Assembly (NCBI GenBank): GCA_964403185.1
Contig: CAYOFK010000004.1
Coordinates: 1-38,114 of the forward strand
Length of the DNA stretch: 38,114 bases
DNA from: CAYOFK01 sp964403185
GTDB taxonomy: Bacteria > Bacteroidota > Bacteroidia > Bacteroidales > VadinHA17
Direction of reading: 5' to 3'
This document shows, in pieces, positions 9,093 to 16,169 of the stretch. The notes under the pieces were generated by a model. That model saw nothing but the letters and a program-made list of their open reading frames with translations, did no database searches and was not told where the DNA came from. Made by a program: the position numbers and the translations under genes. Within the stretch, counting starts at the first letter, position 1. Each line of letters opens with the position of its first letter.

Positions 9093-10613
9093 TTATTTTA
9101 ATGTTTCAAGAATGGCCTCCGAATCATTGAATAACTCAGAGGGGATTACCGGTTTATTCTTCTCAAAATCGTACAATGATTGAATTTTGAGGTTCAGTAA
9201 TTCGATTTTGTAATTAATTAATGCCTGTGCCAGGCTCATTTTCTTCTCAGACAATTGGGTTTGGAACAGGTTCAGATCCATCCCGGTCAGATCCCCGTTC
9301 TCATAACGTTCAAGGTTGATTTCATAGGTTAACTGGGCATTTTTATCATTTTGCCGGGCGATGTCGATTTGATTGAGCTGGTTCTCCAGATTCCGGTACA
9401 CTTTTCTGATATCAATGATAATCTGTAGTTTTTGCTGGTCGAAGTTAAGCTCCTGGGTTTTGATAACGGCTTCCTGTGCTTTGATCCGGGCCTTTCTTTC
9501 ACCCCAGTCCCACAATGGTACATTAAAAGCTAAAGATACCCGTGGATTTTGAGTGGGATTATCGTAGATATTCCGGAATTGTTCATTTTCACTAAAAACC
9601 CCGACCGAGATCTGGAGATCTCCCCTGAATTCATTTAGCGACCTGGTGCGGATCAACTGAAACTGGGAGGTTTCAATATCGATTTCACGCTGGCGCAGTT
9701 CCATTCTGGAATTCAGACCGTAATCAACTGCTTTTTCGAGATCCACTGCCACAGTATCTGAAGAAATATCCGCAATTATTATAATGTTTTCATACAGGTC
9801 CATCCCCAGGAAAAATTTGAAATCATCCTTAGCATTTTCAAGAGCAACTGAGTTGTTGTACAGATTCGACCGTGCAGTGCTTAAATTCAGCTCTGCCTGG
9901 TATAACTCTTCCCGGGCTGCCAGCCCTGCATCCACTTTATTGCGAATAATATCAAAACTGTTCTGTGTGTTGGTTAATTCTTCCTGGGCAATGACCAGGC
10001 TCATTTGAGCCAGATGCACATTATAGAAAAACTGCGTGACATTTTTTTCAAGGTTCAGCAACTGCAATGCATAACTGATATTGGCATTCTCATAGTCCAG
10101 TTCAATTTCAGTTAGTTCCAGTTTTTGCCTGTTGTAGGTAAACAAGGGTTGCGTCAGGCTCAGGTACAGATCGTTAGAAAAGGTTTTAATGATCTCTTCT
10201 GATCCTGTAAAATCAGATTTATTATACTGCCATCCCAGGGTATTAACCAGGGAAAGAGTCCCGTCTGTCCATAAAACAGGCTGATCCACCCTGAATGTTC
10301 CCGAAGAAGTGAAATTTTCATTCGTGAACCACTGGGAGAACCGGTTATCAAATGTACGCCTGTTACTGTATTCCATCGGATTCACCGATAAAGAAAACTG
10401 AGATTTTAAGGAGGCCCTTTGCGCGTTCAGGGATTCCCGGGCACGCATCAGGTTAAAAAGCGAGCGCTGGATATCGGGACTGTTCCGGCCCGCAAATTCA
10501 ATCGCTGCATCCAGGGTTATTACCGATTGTGACAAAACAGGCAACCATGCCCCTGAGATCAGGATCAATAAGGTTATTAATATTATTAACCGCTTCATGA
10601 TACTATATTTCAT
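9093..10613 (-). CDS. TolC-family outer membrane efflux protein
   Basis: About 506 residues with the two-repeat alpha-helical pattern of TolC/OprM proteins: long helices such as LNLSTARSNLYNNSVALENA and a second repeat with LERYENGDLTGMDLNLFQTQ. The N-terminus is a hydrophobic signal peptide ending near VLSQS. It forms the outer membrane and periplasmic exit duct for the adaptor and RND proteins. A frame from 10622 would need a TTG start; ATG codons at 10613 and 10598 are better, and neither has a clear Shine-Dalgarno site. I use 10613, 15 bp after the permease stop. An in-frame start at 10598 still leaves a full signal peptide. Having the channel encoded between the ABC genes and the RND genes suggests that both modules share it. 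Confidence 0.93.
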   Translation of the reverse strand: MKYSIMKRLIILITLLILISGAWLPVLSQSVITLDAAIEFAGRNSPDIQRSLFNLMRARESLNAQRASLKSQFSLSVNPMEYSNRRTFDNRFSQWFTNENFTSSGTFRVDQPVLWTDGTLSLVNTLGWQYNKSDFTGSEEIIKTFSNDLYLSLTQPLFTYNRQKLELTEIELDYENANISYALQLLNLEKNVTQFFYNVHLAQMSLVIAQEELTNTQNSFDIIRNKVDAGLAAREELYQAELNLSTARSNLYNNSVALENAKDDFKFFLGMDLYENIIIIADISSDTVAVDLEKAVDYGLNSRMELRQREIDIETSQFQLIRTRSLNEFRGDLQISVGVFSENEQFRNIYDNPTQNPRVSLAFNVPLWDWGERKARIKAQEAVIKTQELNFDQQKLQIIIDIRKVYRNLENQLNQIDIARQNDKNAQLTYEINLERYENGDLTGMDLNLFQTQLSEKKMSLAQALINYKIELLNLKIQSLYDFEKNKPVIPSELFNDSEAILETLK

Positions 10614-10628
10614 CTGTTTCAATAATTT

Positions 10629-13600
10629 TCAATGTTCATCTTGTTTGACAAGCTTTACTGCATCTGCTATCACCTGCCGGCCATCACCAAGATTTGTAAG
10701 TTCAATAACTGCCGTATCGGGTGAGAAATAAAAGGAGCCCAGGCTGTTCCATCCGCCCGAAATATCATTCAGGTCAAGGAGCGGAGTTCCCTGTCCATCA
10801 TCATGATTAATTATAAACTGGTACTTGCCGGCATCCCCGGTTCCTCCCCTGTCTCCTTGTTTCATGACAAAGCCTCTACCCCCGGCTTGTTGAGATTCCA
10901 TATAGAAATAGACTTCGTAATACCCGCTTTCAGGAATTGGAACGTTCCAGATTGCTTTCCTGTCCCCGGCACCCTGTCGTGTATAATATGCCGACCGGAC
11001 GTATCTTCCAAAGAATTTTGAATTGGTGGTCAAGGTCCAGTTCACCGGGATTCTCCAGGTTCTGTATCCCTGATATCTTTGTTCTTCTTCCTTATTCTTT
11101 GACAGAAGTTTAGCAAAAAAACCTTCACTTTCAGGTTGCATGAAGGTAAATTCCGGATCTTCATTATCGACAATGATCTCATTCGGCAGGATCAGATCAA
11201 CCGGGTCATCAACAATCACCTCGCCTTCAAACGGAACCTTTTTATTATTGTCTTCAATAGTCCGGAATGTGTTAATCAATTCCAAAGGGATGTTCTTTGA
11301 AGTTAAAGTTTGGATGGTCATGGCCCTGGGCGCCTGGTCAAGCAAGTAACTGATCTCCTTATTCTGGTTTCCTTCAAGAAAGATCAGTTTTTCAATTGTG
11401 TTGTCTTCCCCGGGCCCGCCGAAACCACCCCTGTCACTGCCACGGCCTCCACCACCTATTCTGAAATTGATCTTCACAATACCAGGAACGGGCTCCAGGT
11501 TTGAGACCTTAAACTCCACCATGGTTTTCATCATTTCCTGGGTTCTCACATTTTCAGCCGTTACGGGACTGAAGATGAATCCCGGCAAAGCTTTGGACTG
11601 GAACCAATCGTCAATAAACTTCTGCAGATCAATGTTAAAACGCTGATCAATCTCATTGGCAAAATCACTGAACGGAACCACATTGAATTTATGACCTTCG
11701 AGATAGGCATATAAAAAAGTTTCAAAATCTTCTTTTCCGGCGGTGGCCTTGATACTTGAGAACAGGAACTCTCCTTTTAGCTTGATCACATTATCAATGA
11801 TCTGAACTTTTTCCGGATCACTCAACAGTTCTGAAAAGCTTTTTTCCTGAAGGGCCATATTTGCTTTTTCATCTTCACTGATCCCTGAGAATTGACGCAT
11901 CCATGAAGTCCTCATATCTGCAAAAGTGCTTTTCAGGTAGGATTCTAAAACCCTGTTAAAAATGGGCAAATCTTCCGCTGCGATATAGTTGACGTAATTG
12001 TAGAAGTTCGGGAAAATGTAATAGGGATTGGCACGTTCCTCAGTTTGCATTTGTCCCCTTCTGTAATTAAAACTGCCCCTGCCCTGTTCATTCGCAAATA
12101 AACCCGCAAAATTATTCAGTGCCCTGACCTCATAATCCATTTTAGTCAGACCCGGGCCGCCTCTTTTCGAGCGCCTCTCCATTCTGTCAATAGTGCCGGC
12201 AAAATTTGCTTCCCGCAAACCCGCTCCCATCTCAGGAATTAAAACCATTTCGGGCTGCACTGATTCAAATCCTCCGGACCAAACATGCTGGAAAGATGCA
12301 TATTGAACCGGCACTTCAACAATGGTAAATCTCTTGTATGGATACCGGAGGTTTATCTTTCTTTCATAATCCTGCAATCGTTCTGAAATGATTTCTGACA
12401 GTGTATCTTTCAATTCCGGAAAAACATCCACAAAATAATCATGATCAGGGTGGAATAGTACAATAAATTCCACGCTGTCAGCCATCAGGGATTTCTTTTC
12501 ATAATTTCCCATAAGCAGGGATAGAAAGGGTAAGGAATTCTCCGGAGTGAAACGCACACCCTCCGGCAGTTTCTCCTCCACGCCCTGGGAAACAGGCATC
12601 AAATCATAGGATGAACGCACATCAAGGGTGAAATCTGTAAAATCCTGGTGTAACCATCCGGGATTGCTGTTGCTGTATGTCACTCCACCGGTTGGATACC
12701 AATTGGTCTCCGGGGTCAGCATAAGATAATCAGGCGAAAGGAATGCGTACCTGTTCTGATAGTATTTTGTCAAGTCCTGACGCGATTCAATATCCATATC
12801 CAGATAACACACTGCTTCATTGATGTTGCCTTCATAGCTGATGGAGAAACTTGCAGATTGCCCGGGAGCCAGAGGCTTCTCAGGCTGAATAAACAACAGG
12901 TGGTGATCGCGGAAAAAGTCCACCTGTTGGCCATTATTTGTAATACCCAACACCTCAAGCCCCGGATTCAGGCTTAGCAGTATCTTTTCGCGGGAGGCCT
13001 CCGTTGTATTCTGTATTGTTATATCTGAACGGACTTTTATACTGTTGCCAAGATGCTCCAACCGGAGATGGTTGGATTGGATTGAAACCACAGGGAAATT
13101 TGCATAATCGTTATTTAATTCAATCATTAAGCCGCGCAGGTTCTGGTTCGATTGAAACTTACTTACATGTAAATATCCAAGATAAAATCCCGCAATCACA
13201 AATACAGCAGCAAAAACCGTTGACAAAATACTTGCCGGTTTCGACTGTGGCAGTCTTTTCAGCAGTACAATGGTCCAGAAAATAAATCCAATCCCTGTTA
13301 ATAAGTATATTCCCCTGTGTATTAGAATTTCATTCATGTTACCAAAACCTGCAATTTCAGATTTCATCATGGGAACATTGTAAGCCATATAATCAAACAG
13401 GTAATACACTTTACCCTTTAAATAAAACACCGTAAGTGCAATATATCCCAGTAAAAGGAGAAAAGTGATGCCCTGGTTCCGGATCACACTCATGATCAGG
13501 AATGAAAGGCCAAGTATAAATATCAGGGTGGGAATGCTGATAAAAAGTAAATATTGCAGATATGCCAAACCATCAAATCCGGTACGTTGTGATACCAGGT

Positions 13601-14033
13601 TAAATATGGCTACCATGACCAATACGACCAGATTCAATGTAAGGAAAACAATGAGGTTTCCAAGGGTTTTTCCCAGTACATAATCGACGTTGCTCATCGA
13701 CCGCATATAAATAACTTCAGTGGTATCCAGTTTTTTATCCCTTTTTAAGAAATCAGAGGCCAGGAAGGCTGCGATGATGGCCTGTGCCATGTTCAGGATC
13801 AGCAAACTCATGTATGGGATCCCGGCGGGAATGATTGAAATGTCCCAGTTGCCGGAACCAAATACTTCGGCCTGGGTCACCAGATTATAAAAGAACAATA
13901 CGACCAGGGCTATGATTCCAAAAATTCTGAAAAACCAGCTCCTGGTGAGGGTGATCATTTCGTATTTTGCAACGGTCCAGATGTGAAAACCAAGCATAGT
14001 GTTGTATTTTTCTGTTAAATTATTCCAAGTCAT
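10629..14033 (-). CDS. ABC-2-type permease with inactive-looking M1-peptidase-like ectodomain and golvesin-like C-terminus
   Basis: 1134 residues in three parts. Residues 1 to about 290 have about seven hydrophobic helices of an ABC-2-type permease. Residues about 310-900 resemble the N-terminal beta and catalytic regions of M1 aminopeptidases, as known in Bacteroidota ABC permease/M1 fusions (for example NHLRLEHLGNSIKVRSDITI, and FTIVEVPVQYASF near 565). I find no HEXXH zinc motif anywhere; where it would be expected the sequence runs from IPEMGAGLREANFAG into a basic stretch, so the domain is probably a pseudopeptidase. Residues about 1005-1134 match the golvesin C-terminal-like sandwich, with GGWNSLGSFYF and the closing VIADAVKLV. 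After an odd number of helices the ectodomain should face the periplasm if the N-terminus is cytoplasmic. The gene overlaps the upstream ATPase gene by 14 bp, which suggests coupled translation. An in-frame ATG at 13997 is an alternative start. Confidence 0.88.
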   Translation of the reverse strand: MTWNNLTEKYNTMLGFHIWTVAKYEMITLTRSWFFRIFGIIALVVLFFYNLVTQAEVFGSGNWDISIIPAGIPYMSLLILNMAQAIIAAFLASDFLKRDKKLDTTEVIYMRSMSNVDYVLGKTLGNLIVFLTLNLVVLVMVAIFNLVSQRTGFDGLAYLQYLLFISIPTLIFILGLSFLIMSVIRNQGITFLLLLGYIALTVFYLKGKVYYLFDYMAYNVPMMKSEIAGFGNMNEILIHRGIYLLTGIGFIFWTIVLLKRLPQSKPASILSTVFAAVFVIAGFYLGYLHVSKFQSNQNLRGLMIELNNDYANFPVVSIQSNHLRLEHLGNSIKVRSDITIQNTTEASREKILLSLNPGLEVLGITNNGQQVDFFRDHHLLFIQPEKPLAPGQSASFSISYEGNINEAVCYLDMDIESRQDLTKYYQNRYAFLSPDYLMLTPETNWYPTGGVTYSNSNPGWLHQDFTDFTLDVRSSYDLMPVSQGVEEKLPEGVRFTPENSLPFLSLLMGNYEKKSLMADSVEFIVLFHPDHDYFVDVFPELKDTLSEIISERLQDYERKINLRYPYKRFTIVEVPVQYASFQHVWSGGFESVQPEMVLIPEMGAGLREANFAGTIDRMERRSKRGGPGLTKMDYEVRALNNFAGLFANEQGRGSFNYRRGQMQTEERANPYYIFPNFYNYVNYIAAEDLPIFNRVLESYLKSTFADMRTSWMRQFSGISEDEKANMALQEKSFSELLSDPEKVQIIDNVIKLKGEFLFSSIKATAGKEDFETFLYAYLEGHKFNVVPFSDFANEIDQRFNIDLQKFIDDWFQSKALPGFIFSPVTAENVRTQEMMKTMVEFKVSNLEPVPGIVKINFRIGGGGRGSDRGGFGGPGEDNTIEKLIFLEGNQNKEISYLLDQAPRAMTIQTLTSKNIPLELINTFRTIEDNNKKVPFEGEVIVDDPVDLILPNEIIVDNEDPEFTFMQPESEGFFAKLLSKNKEEEQRYQGYRTWRIPVNWTLTTNSKFFGRYVRSAYYTRQGAGDRKAIWNVPIPESGYYEVYFYMESQQAGGRGFVMKQGDRGGTGDAGKYQFIINHDDGQGTPLLDLNDISGGWNSLGSFYFSPDTAVIELTNLGDGRQVIADAVKLVKQDEH

Positions 14034-14919
14034 CCACCCACTGGTCTAGTTTACTTTCCATAAAATAGACGTAGGCATGTTCAAGATTTGGTTCGATGTT
14101 CTTACCGTTAAAACCATTGATATTATCTGCCACTACCTGCACTTCCCATCCTCCGGAAATGGGCACGGTTGAAACCACCGGGAATTTTTCACTGATCTGT
14201 TGAAACTCCGTTTCAGTTGCCTGAATAACCCAGGCATGGCCTTTTACCATTTCAATAAGCGCATCGGGTGCACCATTATAGGCCAGAGATCCCTGGTGCA
14301 GGAGTGCCATATTTTTACATGTACTGGAAATATCGCCAACTATATGAGTGGACAGGATGATGATCACATCCCTTTTACTTATGGTCGCCAGTAAATTCCT
14401 GAACCGGATTCGCTCTTCAGGATCCAGTCCGGTGGTCGGTTCATCAACAATGATGATGTCCGGATCGTTTATTAATGCCTGGGCAATTCCAAGGCGCCGC
14501 TTCATACCTCCTGAAAGTTTGTTTGTTTTGCGGTCCCTTGCTTCAAACAATCCAACATTTTCAAGCATGGAAGCCACTGCTTCTTTCCGTTTCGCACTGC
14601 TTTTCATGCCGGCCAACCGGGCTGTATAATCCAAAAATTCATAGGTCTTAAGCTTCGGGAAAAACCTGAAATCCTGGGGCAGATATCCAAGCATGGCCCT
14701 GATCTCCCGCCGGTTTTTCATCAGGTCCAGGTTGTTAACAGTCACCTTGCCGGCCGTCGGCTTAATTAATGTTGACAAAATACGGATCAGGCTGGACTTT
14801 CCGGCACCGTTTGGACCAAGCAGACCAAAAATGCCATTTTCAATTTTGATGCTGACCTGTTTTAAAGCCCGGTTTCCGTTTTTGTAAGTTTTACTGAGAT
14901 TTTCGATGACTATTTCCAC
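14020..14919 (-). CDS. ABC transporter ATP-binding protein (ABC-2 exporter type)
   Basis: 299 residues with every motif of an active nucleotide-binding domain: Walker A GPNGAGKS (35-42), Q-loop GYLPQDF (78-84), signature LSGGM (135-139), Walker B IIIVDE (155-160), D-loop GLDP (164-167) and H-loop His192. A C-terminal extension of about 80 residues follows, as is usual for ATPases paired with ABC-2 permeases. It is the first gene of the export operon and overlaps the permease gene that follows, its obvious partner. It shares long blocks with the ATPase fused to the RND protein at the operon's other end, including FGLLGPNGAGKS, EFLDY, ERIRFRN and the DISS stretch after the H-loop. The pair therefore look like duplicates that could form a heterodimer. 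No promoter matching the Bacteroidota consensus was found upstream. Confidence 0.95.
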   Translation of the reverse strand: MEIVIENLSKTYKNGNRALKQVSIKIENGIFGLLGPNGAGKSSLIRILSTLIKPTAGKVTVNNLDLMKNRREIRAMLGYLPQDFRFFPKLKTYEFLDYTARLAGMKSSAKRKEAVASMLENVGLFEARDRKTNKLSGGMKRRLGIAQALINDPDIIIVDEPTTGLDPEERIRFRNLLATISKRDVIIILSTHIVGDISSTCKNMALLHQGSLAYNGAPDALIEMVKGHAWVIQATETEFQQISEKFPVVSTVPISGGWEVQVVADNINGFNGKNIEPNLEHAYVYFMESKLDQWVDDLE

Positions 14920-15171
14920 AGAATGTTAATTAAGTTATATCAAGGTGATCGCTTATCTGTCTGAAATTCAATTATGCTTGAATATTATTGTTGAAGCTAA
15001 TTAAAAAATCCTTCTCCATATGATGTTATAGAGCCTGTTTAAATATTAGTTGCACATACTTTTAGACGCTTGTAAATCCAAAAGATTACAGATTCGTTTT
15101 CCCGGCAACCATTGGACTGGCAATTCTTTTGATTTATTCCCTTCTCTCTTACAAAAAAAAGTGATGGGAAA
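14920..15171. other. Divergent intergenic region, no gene seen
   Basis: This AT-rich stretch separates the minus-strand export operon from the plus-strand remnant and regulator. Open frames here are short and have no recognisable content. The operon promoter should lie here, but I found no TAnnTTTG box on the minus strand. Confidence 0.5.
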
Positions 15172-15203
15172 TTTGGTTTATATTATAAACTTATTTATAT
15201 TTG
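15172..15203 (+). promoter_or_regulatory. Bacteroidota-type promoter
   Basis: TTTG at 15172-15175, a 20-base spacer, then TATATTTG at 15196-15203, an exact match to TAnnTTTG. Transcription would begin near 15210, about 9 bases before the ATG of the remnant gene at 15219, and continue into the winged-helix regulator. Confidence 0.6.
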
Positions 15204-15218
15204 AAATAAATTTAAAAA

Positions 15219-15432
15219 ATGGAAACGGATAAAACAATTGAAAACGGCGCACAAAACCTTGAGATCATTACTAAGATGATCCGGAGGACCAAACTCAACA
15301 TCCAGCAAGGGAGTTTTCATTTACTTTATTGGAAATGAATTTTCGCTGCTTATTTCAGCTGTGGCTGTAGCATGTGGGTATCTGATCCCCGGTTATATAC
15401 TAAAAACAAGATTTGTCAATGGTCAGTTTTAA
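15219..15432 (+). pseudogene. Internally deleted membrane-protein gene (partner of the winged-helix regulator)
   Basis: The N-terminal piece (15219-15335) reads METDKTIENGAQ... to GSFHLLYW and then stops at TGA (15336-15338). In the +1 frame, from about 15331, the reading resumes as FSLLISAVAVACGYLIPGY and ends at TAA 15430-15432. I recall both pieces as the conserved start and end of a small multi-helix membrane protein that sits directly before this regulator type in many Bacteroidota. The middle, roughly 100 or more residues with most membrane helices, is missing and the frame changes at the junction. Its stop overlaps the regulator start by 14 bp, the usual coupled arrangement. The deletion point falls near 15330-15337. 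Family recognition is from memory of the pattern; the two-frame structure is read directly from the sequence. Confidence 0.75.
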
Positions 15433-15709
15433 AAATCTCGATCCCTTATTGCATTCTCAGATCAGGTTGGCTGTAATGTCATTATTAATGAGTGTTGAGG
15501 AGGCTGATTTCAGCTTTATTAAGAAAGAAACGGGGGCTACGGCCGGGAATTTAAGTGTGCAGATCAATAAGCTTAAAGATGCAGGGTACATAAATGTTTC
15601 TAAAAGGTTCAGAAAGAACTATCCGCAAACTTCATGTAAGGTTACTCAGCAGGGAAGAGAGAAATTTGAAGATTATGTAAAGGCATTGGAGCAATATCTG
15701 AAACCGTAA
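15419..15709 (+). CDS. Small winged-helix transcriptional regulator
   Basis: 96 residues, all one winged-helix DNA-binding domain of the MarR-like HTH_34 type: DPLLHSQIRLAVMSLLM, then SFIKKETGATAGNLSVQI as the turn and recognition helix, then GYINVSKRFRKNYPQTSCKV as the wing. A C-terminal helix (FEDYVKALEQYL) probably mediates dimer contact. The ATG at 15419 is preferred; the longer frame from 15413 would need TTG. It overlaps the end of the internally deleted membrane-protein gene and shares its promoter. It is transcribed divergently from the six-gene export operon, so it could regulate that operon, but no operator was identified. No effector domain is visible. Confidence 0.9.
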   Translation: MVSFKNLDPLLHSQIRLAVMSLLMSVEEADFSFIKKETGATAGNLSVQINKLKDAGYINVSKRFRKNYPQTSCKVTQQGREKFEDYVKALEQYLKP

Positions 15710-15720
15710 AACATCGTGGA

Positions 15721-15754
15721 AAACCTACGAGGTTTTCAAAAACCTCGTAGGTTT
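15721..15754. repeat. Perfect 16 bp inverted repeat with a 2-base loop
   Basis: AAACCTACGAGGTTTT (15721-15736) is followed by CA and its exact reverse complement (15739-15754). Each arm is itself nearly self-complementary (AAACCT...AGGTTT). It lies 11 bp after the regulator stop and may stop transcription, though no long T-run follows. A diverged copy lies at 15862-15900. Confidence 0.7.
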
Positions 15755-15837
15755 ATTATCGTATATTGAAGGGCTGTCTGGCGGTTCAGAACCGCTTAAC
15801 GCTTTTCCCCCGTTAATAGAAATTTTACCGACACTTC

Positions 15838-15930
15838 CAGGGCCGTTGGACGCTGGAAGGTCTGGAAAATCTAAGAGGTTTAAACCTTTAGGTTTATTAC
15901 TTTCAGGGCTGTTGAACGTCAGATGGTCTG
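15838..15930. repeat. Diverged tandem repeat, period 66 bp
   Basis: 15838-15864 and 15904-15930 align without gaps over 27 bases with 21 matches, both starting CAGGGC and ending GGTCTG. The copy of the AAACCT palindrome unit at 15862-15900 lies between them. This looks like decayed interspersed repeat DNA. Confidence 0.45.
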
Positions 15931-15973
15931 CATTAATAAAGCACTAAAGCACTCAGGTACTTCGGCAGCATTC

Positions 15974-15997
15974 CCCCGACGAGCTATGTTGTCGGGG
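15974..15997. repeat. Hairpin CCCCGAC/GTCGGGG
   Basis: A 7 bp stem (15974-15980 with 15991-15997) around a 10-base loop. There is no T-run, so a REP-like repeat is more likely than a terminator. Confidence 0.45.
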
Positions 15998-16169
15998 TTA
16001 ATTCGTCTTTTGAATTTGGCTACCATAGTTAGCCAAATCCAGGTCTCATTAACATTATTCCAATCAATTTTTTGTGTTACTTTGCAGTCTTATGAGTAAC
16101 AGTTGCATATATAAATACAATCCGGCATACGGTGAAAGAAGGGAGCAAGGAAAATCTAAAGCGGAAAAA

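Larger units (their letters stand above)
15710..16169. other. Gene-free region with hairpins and diverged tandem repeats
   Basis: No coding gene was seen. The region contains a strong palindrome at 15721-15754, a small hairpin GCGGTT-CAG-AACCGC at 15781-15795, two diverged 27-base repeats at 15838-15864 and 15904-15930, a CCCCGAC/GTCGGGG hairpin at 15974-15997, and an ATTTGGCT/AGCCAAAT hairpin at 16013-16038. TTACTTTG at 16077-16084 resembles a -7 box for glnS, but no -33 box is at the right distance. Confidence 0.5.

Noticed and set aside
15050..15232. 60-codon plus-strand frame
   Set aside because: No recognisable protein features; it overlaps the promoter and the start of the remnant gene.
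16077..16084. TTACTTTG as the glnS promoter
   Set aside because: It resembles a -7 box, but no TTG or TTTG lies 19-21 bases upstream, so I do not call a promoter.
16074..16169. Longer glnS start at GTG 16074 or ATG 16092
   Set aside because: The added residues have no family support and start within or next to a -7-like box; ATG 16170 gives the usual length.
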